This document shows, piece by piece, positions 1 through 5,961 of a stretch of DNA of 16,021 nt. The stretch lies in the NCBI GenBank assembly GCA_028866785.1, contig JAGWHN010000018.1, positions 1-16,021 on the forward strand. The letters are read 5' to 3'. The notes under the pieces are model-generated. The model searched no databases. It saw only the letters and a program-made list of their open reading frames with translations, and was not told the origin of the DNA. The stretch comes from Microcaldota archaeon. GTDB taxonomy: Archaea > Micrarchaeota > Micrarchaeia > Micrarchaeales > CABMGC01. Every line of letters begins with the position of its first letter. Position 1 is the first letter of the stretch. The translations under genes and the position numbers were made by a program.

Positions 1-593
1 CGATAATTATTCCAAACGACAAGCTTCTCTCTGTTGCGCCTGACCTTCCTCTCAACATGGCATTTAGGGTGAGCGACGAGGTCATTTGCAATGCAACAAA
101 GGGAATACTTGAGATGGTAACAAAGCCAGGAATGGTAAATCTGGACTTTGCGGACCTAAGAAGCGTCCTAAAGGACTCGGGATATGCAGTCATCGGAATA
201 GGAGAGGCGACCGCAAGCCAGTCAAGCAACAGGGCGCAGATTGCAATTGAGAACACGCTTAAGAGCCCGCTTCTAGACGTTGATCTTGGCACCACAAGGA
301 AGGCGCTTGTCAACATAATCGGTGGTGAGGATCTAACTCTTAGGGAGGCGGAGTCGATCTTCCAGGAAGTCGCGGGACGAATCAGCGATGAGGGACTGCT
401 AAAGTGGGGAGCTAGAATCGACCCGACGATGCAAAAGAGCTCGCTTAAGGTAATGGTGGTCATGGGAGGGGTGGACTTCCCGGACTACACCGAGACTGGA
501 ATAAAGACGAAAATCAAGGACAACACGGAGGACATCGACCTTGACGAGATCTTTGATATGGAAGACAAGCCAAAGCAGCAGGGAAAGAGGTAA
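1..593 (+). CDS. ftsZ1: FtsZ1, cell division GTPase (C-terminal part, 5' end outside window)
   Basis: The reading frame is open from base 3 and is already inside the protein, so the gene starts upstream; the ATG at 57 is an internal Met. The first visible residues (IIPNDKLLSVAPDLPLNMAF) match the segment after the FtsZ GTPase core. The T7 synergy loop follows as NLDFADLRSVL, whose acidic residues complete the GTPase site of the neighbouring subunit. The C-terminal domain ends in WGARIDP and VMVVMGGVDF, then a short acidic tail (EDIDLDEIFDM) and a basic end. FtsZ polymerises into the division ring at mid-cell. The tail could be the peptide bound by a membrane anchor such as SepF, which is inference. 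I assign FtsZ1 rather than FtsZ2 because secE follows directly, the archaeal ftsZ1-secE arrangement. Family certain, paralog number likely. Confidence 0.93.
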   Translation, partial: IIIPNDKLLSVAPDLPLNMAFRVSDEVICNATKGILEMVTKPGMVNLDFADLRSVLKDSGYAVIGIGEATASQSSNRAQIAIENTLKSPLLDVDLGTTRKALVNIIGGEDLTLREAESIFQEVAGRISDEGLLKWGARIDPTMQKSSLKVMVVMGGVDFPDYTETGIKTKIKDNTEDIDLDEIFDMEDKPKQQGKR

Positions 594-639
594 AGAGAGC
601 TAAAAAGTTTGGCATCTAATATTAGAATAGTGTATCACA

Positions 640-828
640 ATGGGATTTTTGCCTGATTTCAAGAGCTTCTTTGCAAACGCGAAGCACGTGATCAACATCA
701 GCTACAAGCCCACCGCAGCCCACTTCACAAAGACGATGAAGATCGTGCTCATCGGGACGCTGATCGTGGGGATACTCGGGTTTGTCGTCTCCACTGTGGT
801 GAATCTCATCCTCACAGGTCGAATATAA
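640..828 (+). CDS. secE: SecE/Sec61-gamma, protein translocase subunit
   Basis: A 62-residue protein of the size usual for archaeal SecE/Sec61-gamma, the small tail-anchored subunit that clamps SecY in the protein-conducting channel. The N-terminal amphipathic part (about residues 1-30, with FANAKHVINISYKPT) is followed by one membrane helix at about residues 33-58, ending in a short basic tail. It starts 46 bases after the ftsZ1 stop. No strong Shine-Dalgarno sequence is visible, but an AT-rich TATA-like stretch lies about 20-28 bases upstream. In many archaea nusG (Spt5) follows secE; here an NFACT-R gene follows instead. Identification rests on size, topology and position next to ftsZ1. 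Confidence 0.85.
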   Translation: MGFLPDFKSFFANAKHVINISYKPTAAHFTKTMKIVLIGTLIVGILGFVVSTVVNLILTGRI

Positions 829-830
829 AT
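822..830 (+). promoter_or_regulatory. TATA-like box for the NFACT-R gene
   Basis: AATATAAAT overlaps the secE stop codon and lies about 26-34 bases before the next ATG. That places transcription start within a few bases of the start codon, giving a leaderless or near-leaderless mRNA. No Shine-Dalgarno sequence precedes that ATG, which fits. Seen by eye only. Confidence 0.45.
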
Positions 831-855
831 AGATTAATCGCCCATTCTTCTCATC

Positions 856-1653
856 ATGACGGACGTAGAAATTGACCTGACGATAAGTGCGCAGGACAAT
901 GCAAACGAGTACTTTTACAAGTCAAAGCGAGCAAAGCGCAAGAAAGAGGGAGCGCAGGAGATCATTGGCGAGATGGAGGAGAAGCTGGAGAAGGCAAAGA
1001 AGAAGTTTGAAGCGACAAAGGAGACCAAGAAGGTAAAGTTGGTGGGGAAGAGGGAGTGGTACGAGAAGTTCCACTGGTTCTTTGCAAGCAACGGGATGCT
1101 AGTTATCGGCGGAAGGGACGCTGCGCAAAATGAGCTGATAAACTCCAAGCACTTTGATGAGGGGGATCTCTTTTTCCATGCGGACATTCACGGAGCCTCG
1201 GTTACAATACTAAAAGGAGGGGTCGGCGCAGATAGGGAGACGAAGGAGGAGGTCGCGCAGTTCGCGGGATGCTACTCCAGCGCCTGGAAGGAGGGGCTCA
1301 ACACAATTGACGTTTACGCGCTTGAGAGAAAGCAGATAACAAAGTCAAAGAGCCAGGGCTCGCTTGGAACCGGAAGCTTTGCTATGAGCGGAGAGAGGGA
1401 GTGGTTTAAGAGCATGAAGCTTGAGCTTGTCGCTTTTGTCTCAACAAGAAAGGTAGACGAAGAGGAGCTTACGTATTTGTCAGTAGTGCCAGAGAGCTGC
1501 TTTAGGAAGCTAAAAGTGCAAAAGGCAGTGAGGATTACGCTAGGAAGTATGAAGAAATCGGATGCGGCAAAGATGATTGGCAAAAAATTGGCCTATGAGG
1601 ATATCGACTACATAATGCAGCAGCTTCCAGCAGGAGAATTTACAATTAAATAA
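856..1653 (+). CDS. Stand-alone NFACT-R (DUF814) protein, C-terminal half of RqcH/NEMF/Tae2
   Basis: A 265-residue protein. RqcH/NEMF/Tae2 binds split 60S/50S subunits carrying stalled nascent chains and recruits tRNA to add C-terminal tails. Residues about 7-60 match the start of the family's middle coiled coil (SAQDNANEYFYKSKRAKRKK, then EEKLEKAKKKFEA). Residues 68-195 are the NFACT-R core: WYEKFHWFFASNG, GGRDAAQNELI (86-95), FFHADIHGAS (107-115), AGCYSSAWKEGL and GSFAMSGEREWF. Full-length archaeal members are roughly 600-700 residues with NFACT-N and HhH domains first. Those are absent, including the NFACT-N Asp-Arg pair needed for tailing. The preceding DNA encodes secE with its stop, so this is a true short gene and not a broken frame. 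The N-terminal half may be encoded elsewhere. Its last 24 codons recur in diverged form at 5822-5893. Confidence 0.88.
   Translation: MTDVEIDLTISAQDNANEYFYKSKRAKRKKEGAQEIIGEMEEKLEKAKKKFEATKETKKVKLVGKREWYEKFHWFFASNGMLVIGGRDAAQNELINSKHFDEGDLFFHADIHGASVTILKGGVGADRETKEEVAQFAGCYSSAWKEGLNTIDVYALERKQITKSKSQGSLGTGSFAMSGEREWFKSMKLELVAFVSTRKVDEEELTYLSVVPESCFRKLKVQKAVRITLGSMKKSDAAKMIGKKLAYEDIDYIMQQLPAGEFTIK
1558..1653 (+). repeat. Left copy of the duplicated NFACT-R gene end
   Basis: The last 24 codons plus stop (1579-1653) align without gaps to 5822-5896, with 59 of 75 bases and 18 of 24 residues identical by my count. The longest shared blocks are TACATAATGC (1609-1618 and 5852-5861) and GGCAAAAAA (1579-1587 and 5822-5830). 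Weaker similarity runs back to about 1558 (Ser-Asp-Ala-Ala versus Ser-Ala-Ala) with a 6-base gap. Homology stops at the stop codon on the right side. Confidence 0.8.
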
Positions 1654-1703
1654 TACAATGCGTAATTGTTTTTGAAATAGTAGATATTTCACGAACATGC
1701 CAT

Positions 1704-1973
1704 TCAAATCTTGCTCATTATTTCAAGTGCCCTTTTTCCTCTTCTTGAAAGAAGATAATAATTCGCATAGCTGTCACCTACTTTTGCAGGTTTTATCTCA
1801 ATGAGGCCTGAAGCTCTGAGCTCCTTTAGTTTTACCGAAAGTGTGGCATCATTTGGGACATGCTTTCTAAGTTCTTTGAACCTCCTAGGACTTTTACTAA
1901 GTTCATTGAGAAGACTTAGGAAGTAAGACTTAAGCAAGAGACTCAATACATCCAATTTCTCGCTCTTTTTCAT
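1704..1973 (-). CDS. Small winged-helix transcriptional regulator (HxlR/ArsR-like)
   Basis: An 89-residue, single-domain DNA-binding protein. Helices fill the N-terminus (LDVLSLLLKSYFLSLLNELS). The recognition region follows: RRFKELRKHVPNDATLSVKL, then KELRASGLIEIKP, an HxlR-like pattern in which a tandem helix pair ends in GLIE. The wing is predicted near VGDSYANYYLLSRRGKRALE, where the xxLSRRGKRAL ending resembles the last strand-helix of HxlR, PadR and MarR-type winged helices. No effector or metal-binding domain is present, so it may sense by partner or abundance alone. It is transcribed away from the adjacent surface-protein genes and has its own TATA-like box and a palindrome at the start codon. 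The most economical reading is an autoregulated repressor of itself and perhaps of the surface-protein pair. The target is inferred. Confidence 0.75.
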   Translation of the reverse strand: MKKSEKLDVLSLLLKSYFLSLLNELSKSPRRFKELRKHVPNDATLSVKLKELRASGLIEIKPAKVGDSYANYYLLSRRGKRALEIMSKI

Positions 1974-1984
1974 AATGAATTATG
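1971..1984. promoter_or_regulatory. Palindrome over the regulator's start codon, putative operator
   Basis: CATAATGAATTATG is two perfect 6-base inverted arms (CATAAT and ATTATG) around a 2-base centre. One arm contains the regulator's own start codon on the minus strand. It sits just downstream of the TATA-like box at 1993-2001, where a bound dimeric winged-helix protein would block initiation. Symmetry is seen directly; the operator role is inferred. Confidence 0.4.
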
Positions 1985-1992
1985 AGAAAGGG

Positions 1993-2001
1993 CATATATT
2001 C
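1993..2001 (-). promoter_or_regulatory. TATA-like box for the winged-helix regulator
   Basis: On the minus strand this reads GAATATATG, about 20-28 bases before the start codon at 1973. The mRNA would begin at or close to the start codon, and no Shine-Dalgarno sequence is seen. Confidence 0.45.
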
Positions 2002-2046
2002 TACTTATTGGAAATCTGAGTAAGCTATAATAAATCATAGTAAAAT

Positions 2047-2083
2047 AATTAAAAATAAGATACAATGAAATCAATTTTTAAGA
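2047..2083 (+). promoter_or_regulatory. AT-rich promoter region of the surface-protein pair
   Basis: This stretch of the 139-base gap between the divergent genes holds TTAAAAATA (2049-2057) and a T-run followed by AAG (2075-2082). Either could serve as TATA element for the gene starting at 2113. The start is supported by a GAGGT Shine-Dalgarno sequence at 2103-2107, five bases before the ATG. The exact TATA element cannot be chosen by eye. Confidence 0.3.
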
Positions 2084-2112
2084 AAGACGTTAAGTTACCT
2101 TTGAGGTATTGA

Positions 2113-4374
2113 ATGAGATGTTATAGACTTCAAAGTGCGACAGAATATCTTATCACATATAGTTGGGCGTTTTTAATCGCAGCTGTTGTGATTGGCGCCC
2201 TTTATCTTTTTATCTTCGCTCCGACAGCACTTTCTCCGTCTAGCTGCACATTTTCTTCAGGGGTGTACTGCCAGGACATGATCTTTGGATCATCTGCAAC
2301 ACTTTCAAAGATCGCAATGCTTCTGACAAACACAAATCCTTACTCAATAGTAAATCCTAAAATAACTGTCAATGTTTCAGGGGCGGGATTAACACAAGGC
2401 AGCTGTGTTTCAAACTTTGTCCTTCCTGGAGGCGCGATAATCTGCAATGCGACGATAACTCCTGCGGTCTCGCAAAGCACACTCGCTTCTGGAAAGTTTG
2501 TTCTTAGCTATACTCCATGTCCTGGAGACAACGCAACTGCATGCAGTTCCAATACAAGGCAGAGTTATCCTGGTTCGTTTAGCACACATGTCTCTCCTCT
2601 TCTTTCACCAACCACTCTTAACATCACACTTCGTGCACAAAACTCATCGCAGGCAGCAATTTCAACAACGCTTGACAAGTTGACTGCAAATGCAAAACTC
2701 CTCGGAACTCCTGTTTCTGGAGCAACGGTCAACTTCACCTCAAATTCAACCAATGCAAAGGTAAATCCCTCTGTTGCAACGACTGACGGATCTGGCAATG
2801 CATACAGTTACACGTCGAGCAACATGACTGGAAAGGTATTTTACACTGCATACTTTGCAAATGCAATTGCAAATGTGATAGTTATCTACACTCCTCCTGT
2901 CTGCTATACCCTCTCTATTCCTTCCATTTCAGGCGCTACTTCAAATGCGATTACAATTGATGGATTCGGATACTCCTCATTTCCTCAGCAGCTCTGCTTT
3001 GGGAGGGGAACGACTCATCCTTATTCCTTCCAAAGTGCAGTTTCAGGTGGTGCCGGAATTCAGTATGTATTTGATTCGGAATCAGGATGTGGCACAAATA
3101 CTCAGTCGGGAGTCCTTTCAAGTGGATTGAATTGCACAATAACTGGAAACTATATCACTCAATACTATCTTACAACATCTGCAAGCCCTGGAGCAGGAGG
3201 AACAATTACACCACCAAGCGGATGGTACAATGCCAGCGTATCTGCAACGCTTGGTGAAACACCAAGTGCAGGATATCTTTTCAACGGATGGACTGGAAGC
3301 GGCTCTGGGAGTTACACAGGATCAAATACAGCACCACTTGTGGTATTAAACAATCCGATAAGTGAAACTGGATCTTTCATTTCAACTTCTACGACTACAA
3401 CTTCAAGCACCACAACCTCAACAACTTCTAGCACGTCTACTTCGACAACTTCATCGACCTCTAGTACATCAACATCAAGCACCACAACAACAATTCCCGT
3501 AAATCCGACTTGTGGATCTTTTGTTGGGGATATAACTTACTCTGCAAGCACAGCATTAACTTGCAACATTTTAACTACGGGCAGCATCACGATATACAAT
3601 GGGGTCACAATAGACGAGCATGGATATTATATGCAAGCCGATAACATTTTCACGAATTCTGGAAAAATCACAGATGTTTATGATGGGGGCTTAGGTGGCG
3701 CAGGTGGATGCACAGCTTACGGATGTGGCGCACATTATATTTCTGGATATGCAGGTGCTATGACCGAACCTGGAAGTGCAGGAACGGCAGGCATCTTTAG
3801 GACTAGTGCCTTTTTCAATATCATATTGTCAGGAGGGCAAGGAGGCGGCGGAGGAGGCAGTGAGGGAGGAGAGGGTACAGCAGCAAGTGGTAGATGCAGC
3901 AGTCAAACATATGTGCCAGCTGGAGGTGGCTCAGGTGGAAACGGAGGAGGTATTGTTGAAATATACGCGGGAACCTTCGATAATGTAGGCACAATTGATG
4001 TTTCAGGCCTGGCAGGAGCACCACCATATGTGGGCTTTGTCTCGACTGGAGGTGCTGGATCAGGAGGTTCCGGAGGAACAATACTGATAGGATATGCCTC
4101 GCTCGCATCATCTGGAAATATAGATTATTCTGGAGGGCCTTCAGCTTCTGGAGGTATTGCTTGTGGCACTAGTCCATCATCATGCGGTTGGCCAGGGACA
4201 TATATCTGCTATCAAAATAGTTGTTCTACGGGCTATTGCACTTATGGTGCTGCAGGAGGTGGTGGTAGTTGCAGCGGTGGCGTAACTGATTATTCATCAA
4301 ATAGGACAGGATGTTATGGAATAGGAGAGGGGGAATCTGGAAATGTATATTGGAAATCGGGTTGGCATCCATAA
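2113..4374 (+). CDS. Pilin-like surface protein with Ig-like, InlB-like, Ser/Thr stalk and glycine-rich domains
   Basis: A 753-residue predicted surface protein. Residues 1-35 form a class III (type IV pilin-like) signal: QSATEYL with Gln7 as +1 and Glu11 as +5, then a hydrophobic helix (WAFLIAAVVIGALYLFIF). In order follow: a Cys-containing beta-domain (about 36-165) also present in the next gene; a Big_1-like Ig domain (about 190-259); a domain resembling divergent InlB B-repeats (about 351-422, with the characteristic FNGWTG); a pure Ser/Thr stalk (424-460); and a Gly- and Cys-rich C-terminal region (about 461-753) with GGNGGGIVEIYAG and GSGGSGGTILIGY. I count 12 Cys after the stalk and at least 11 N-x-S/T sequons overall, as expected for a disulfide-bonded, glycosylated extracellular protein. 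The start is set by GAGGT five bases upstream. Likely role: attachment or cell-surface appendage. Ligand unknown. Confidence 0.82.
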   Translation: MRCYRLQSATEYLITYSWAFLIAAVVIGALYLFIFAPTALSPSSCTFSSGVYCQDMIFGSSATLSKIAMLLTNTNPYSIVNPKITVNVSGAGLTQGSCVSNFVLPGGAIICNATITPAVSQSTLASGKFVLSYTPCPGDNATACSSNTRQSYPGSFSTHVSPLLSPTTLNITLRAQNSSQAAISTTLDKLTANAKLLGTPVSGATVNFTSNSTNAKVNPSVATTDGSGNAYSYTSSNMTGKVFYTAYFANAIANVIVIYTPPVCYTLSIPSISGATSNAITIDGFGYSSFPQQLCFGRGTTHPYSFQSAVSGGAGIQYVFDSESGCGTNTQSGVLSSGLNCTITGNYITQYYLTTSASPGAGGTITPPSGWYNASVSATLGETPSAGYLFNGWTGSGSGSYTGSNTAPLVVLNNPISETGSFISTSTTTTSSTTTSTTSSTSTSTTSSTSSTSTSSTTTTIPVNPTCGSFVGDITYSASTALTCNILTTGSITIYNGVTIDEHGYYMQADNIFTNSGKITDVYDGGLGGAGGCTAYGCGAHYISGYAGAMTEPGSAGTAGIFRTSAFFNIILSGGQGGGGGGSEGGEGTAASGRCSSQTYVPAGGGSGGNGGGIVEIYAGTFDNVGTIDVSGLAGAPPYVGFVSTGGAGSGGSGGTILIGYASLASSGNIDYSGGPSASGGIACGTSPSSCGWPGTYICYQNSCSTGYCTYGAAGGGGSCSGGVTDYSSNRTGCYGIGEGESGNVYWKSGWHP
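3382..3492 (+). repeat. Ser/Thr codon tract encoding a stalk
   Basis: Thirty-seven consecutive codons specify only Ser or Thr (residues 424-460 of the first surface protein), built from irregular ACA/ACT/ACG/TCA/TCT/AGC runs. Such tracts act as extended, often O-glycosylated spacers that hold a terminal domain away from the membrane. The DNA is low-complexity and could vary in length by slippage. A shorter tract (4930-4968) lies at the same place in the next gene. Confidence 0.8.
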
Positions 4375-4401
4375 AAAATTGAATGGGTTTAGTGAAATTT
4401 T

Positions 4402-5763
4402 ATGTTAAAATCAAAACTGCAAAAAGTCAAGACTGCACAAAGCGCTATGGAGTACCTTATGACCTACGGTTGGGCAATATTAATCATTGCTGTTGTCCTT
4501 GGTGTTCTATATCAGCTCGGGATTTTTGGGAATGCATCTGCATTGCAGCCGATTTGTTTTGCTTCCACAGGCTTTTACTGCTCTACACCGATAATGAATA
4601 CCAGCGGATACGTCGGAGTGACATTTGGACAGATAAGCCAGGGCACAATTACGATAACGAATGTCGCATGTACCTCCAATGTAACTACTCCCAGCACTAC
4701 AAACAGCGTCAGTTTGCAGGTACCATCGGGCTCAAGGGCCCCACTACAATTTAGATGCCCGATAACTACAAATTCTTTGGGCACAGGTTTCAAAGGATAT
4801 CTCTGGATAACTTACAACACTTTGACTCAATCCGGAATAATTGACAGGTTTGCACTGATAACTGCAAAGGTGGAAACCACTGCAAATGTAACAACGGCAT
4901 CCCAAGCTGCCGGAGGAAACGGTGGTGGGAGCACGACAACAACAAGCACATCAACTACGACAACAACAATATTTACAGCAACCTGCGGTGGAACGCTCAC
5001 GGTTGCAGGAGGAAACTCAATTTGCACATTCACCTCTAGCGGTACATTCACCGTAACAGGAAATAGCGGGAATGTTGCTGCCCTTGTTGTGGCAGGTGGC
5101 GGAGGGGGAGGAGAATCAGGATATGCAGGAGGAGGAGGTGCAGGCGGGGTAATTTATACTGCAAGCCTTGCGGTTTTACCACAAGCATATAATGTTGTGG
5201 TAGGGAATGGGGGACCAATAGGTGGGATTTGCGTCTCTGGAATGAATGGAGGAAATAGCGTGTTTAGCTCCATGAATGCAATTGGAGGAGGGGCAGGAGC
5301 AGGTGCGGGAAGCGGCTGTCCAACTGCGCAAACTGGAGGTTCTGGAGGCGGAGGAAGCGATTATTACCCTGGGGGAGCAGCAGGTACTGTTGGCCAAGGT
5401 AATAGTGGAGGTAATGATGCTCTTAGTGGCGACGGAGGGGGAGGCGGTGGAGCAGGCACAATTGGTGCAAATGGGGTATCGGGTGTTGGGGGGAATGGTG
5501 GAACAGGTGTTACGAGTTTGATATCGGGAAGTTTGTTGTATTACGGAGGCGGAGGGGGCGGTAGTGGAGTTTCAAGTCGTGGAACAGGAGGCAATGGCGG
5601 GGGAGGAAGTGGTAGCGTGGGCACCACAGCCGCCACAGCAGGCACGCCAAATAGTGGTGGAGGCGGAGGTGGAGGTACTGATGGATATGGAGATCCACCC
5701 GGTGCAGGAGGATCTGGAATTGTAATAATAGCATACAATGCATTGGGTAATGGCACACCGTGA
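4402..5763 (+). CDS. Pilin-like surface protein with tail-fibre/adhesin-type glycine-rich domain
   Basis: A 453-residue protein, 27 bases after the previous gene and probably co-transcribed with it. Residues 1-42 are a textbook class III signal: basic start, AQSAMEYLMTYGW with Gln13 as +1 and Glu17 as +5, then IIAVVLGVLYQLGIF. Residues about 45-165 are a beta-domain with paired Cys like that of the upstream protein. A short Ser/Thr linker follows (177-189). The rest (about 191-450) matches the pattern of the glycine-rich domain known from phage tail/receptor-binding proteins and bacterial adhesins: SSGTFTV, VAALVVAGGGGGG, AGGVIYTASL, GGNSVFSSMNAIGGG and the closing GGSGIVIIAYNA. Long Gly runs may pack as polyglycine-II helices, as in some phage adhesin tips; that is inference. 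Cys number is even (8), consistent with disulfides outside the cell. A weak GTGA lies six bases before the ATG. Likely an adhesin or pilus-tip-like protein. Confidence 0.82.
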   Translation: MLKSKLQKVKTAQSAMEYLMTYGWAILIIAVVLGVLYQLGIFGNASALQPICFASTGFYCSTPIMNTSGYVGVTFGQISQGTITITNVACTSNVTTPSTTNSVSLQVPSGSRAPLQFRCPITTNSLGTGFKGYLWITYNTLTQSGIIDRFALITAKVETTANVTTASQAAGGNGGGSTTTTSTSTTTTTIFTATCGGTLTVAGGNSICTFTSSGTFTVTGNSGNVAALVVAGGGGGGESGYAGGGGAGGVIYTASLAVLPQAYNVVVGNGGPIGGICVSGMNGGNSVFSSMNAIGGGAGAGAGSGCPTAQTGGSGGGGSDYYPGGAAGTVGQGNSGGNDALSGDGGGGGGAGTIGANGVSGVGGNGGTGVTSLISGSLLYYGGGGGGSGVSSRGTGGNGGGGSGSVGTTAATAGTPNSGGGGGGGTDGYGDPPGAGGSGIVIIAYNALGNGTP

Positions 5764-5806
5764 GTCTCTATATACAACTATAAAAACTTTAGGGTATAAT
5801 CTCTAA

Positions 5807-5896
5807 TCGGCTGCCTGTCTAGGCAAAAAACTATCCTACGACGACATTGATTACATAATGCGGCAGCTCCAGGCAGGAAAATTTAGCATAAAATAA
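5807..5896 (+). pseudogene. Remnant of an NFACT-R gene 3' end
   Basis: In frame, 5822-5896 encodes GKKLSYDDIDYIM, RQLQAGKFSIK and a stop, matching the end of the intact gene (GKKLAYEDIDYIM, QQLPAGEFTIK). Eighteen of 24 residues are identical, and most base differences fall at third codon positions. That pattern means the two copies diverged while both were still translated, so this is the end of a related but distinct allele and not a recent copy. Upstream, similarity fades after Ser-Ala-Ala at 5807-5815 with a 6-base loss, and a stop codon lies at 5804-5806, so nothing here can be expressed as a full protein. Confidence 0.8.
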
Positions 5897-5920
5897 CATC
5901 TGTTGTGGCAGTGCACTAGT

Positions 5921-5929
5921 CTTTTATAC
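5921..5929 (+). promoter_or_regulatory. TATA-like box for the RpiB-like/HTH/gdh gene cluster
   Basis: CTTTTATAC lies 33-41 bases before the TTG start at 5962, with a GGAG Shine-Dalgarno sequence at 5951-5954 between them. It is the only convincing promoter-like element before the four closely spaced + strand genes that follow. Confidence 0.45.
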
Positions 5930-5961
5930 GTTGCAAGAGAATACTTACTCGGAGTGTTTTA

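Larger units (their letters stand above)
1654..5806. mobile_element. Candidate accessory islet between duplicated NFACT-R gene ends
   Basis: About 4.15 kb lies between the intact NFACT-R stop codon and a remnant of the same gene end. It holds a minus-strand winged-helix regulator, an AT-rich intergenic region and two tandem pilin-like glycine-rich surface proteins. The flanking genes look like ordinary core genes. A gene end kept intact on one side with a displaced copy on the other is the footprint left when DNA enters at a gene's 3' end and supplies a replacement end. No integrase, transposase or terminal inverted repeat was found, so the mechanism is unknown. Replacement by homologous recombination with DNA from a relative is an equally good explanation. 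Confidence 0.45.

Noticed and set aside
2065..2112. A 15-codon frame (MKSIFKKDVKLPLRY) ending one base before the ATG of the first surface protein
   Set aside because: No Shine-Dalgarno sequence, and short lysine-rich frames are common in AT-rich DNA. A leader peptide cannot be excluded but is not supported.
4383..4754. A 123-codon alternative frame at the start of the second surface-protein gene
   Set aside because: It overlaps the clear class III signal peptide and beta-domain in another frame, and its composition looks random.
3660..5720. Possible CRISPR or tandem DNA repeats in the GGA/GGC-rich tracts
   Set aside because: The tracts are codon-periodic glycine coding with no regular repeat-spacer spacing.
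2565..5777. Long antisense and alternative frames within the two surface-protein genes, some Pro- or Leu-rich
   Set aside because: They are by-products of the glycine- and Ser/Thr-codon bias of the real genes and have no recognisable protein features.
5764..5961. Searched for a tRNA gene or integrase attachment core at the right end of the islet
   Set aside because: No tRNA-like TTCRA arm or cloverleaf is evident. Only the NFACT-R remnant, a GCCT/AGGC mini-hairpin and the downstream promoter are seen.
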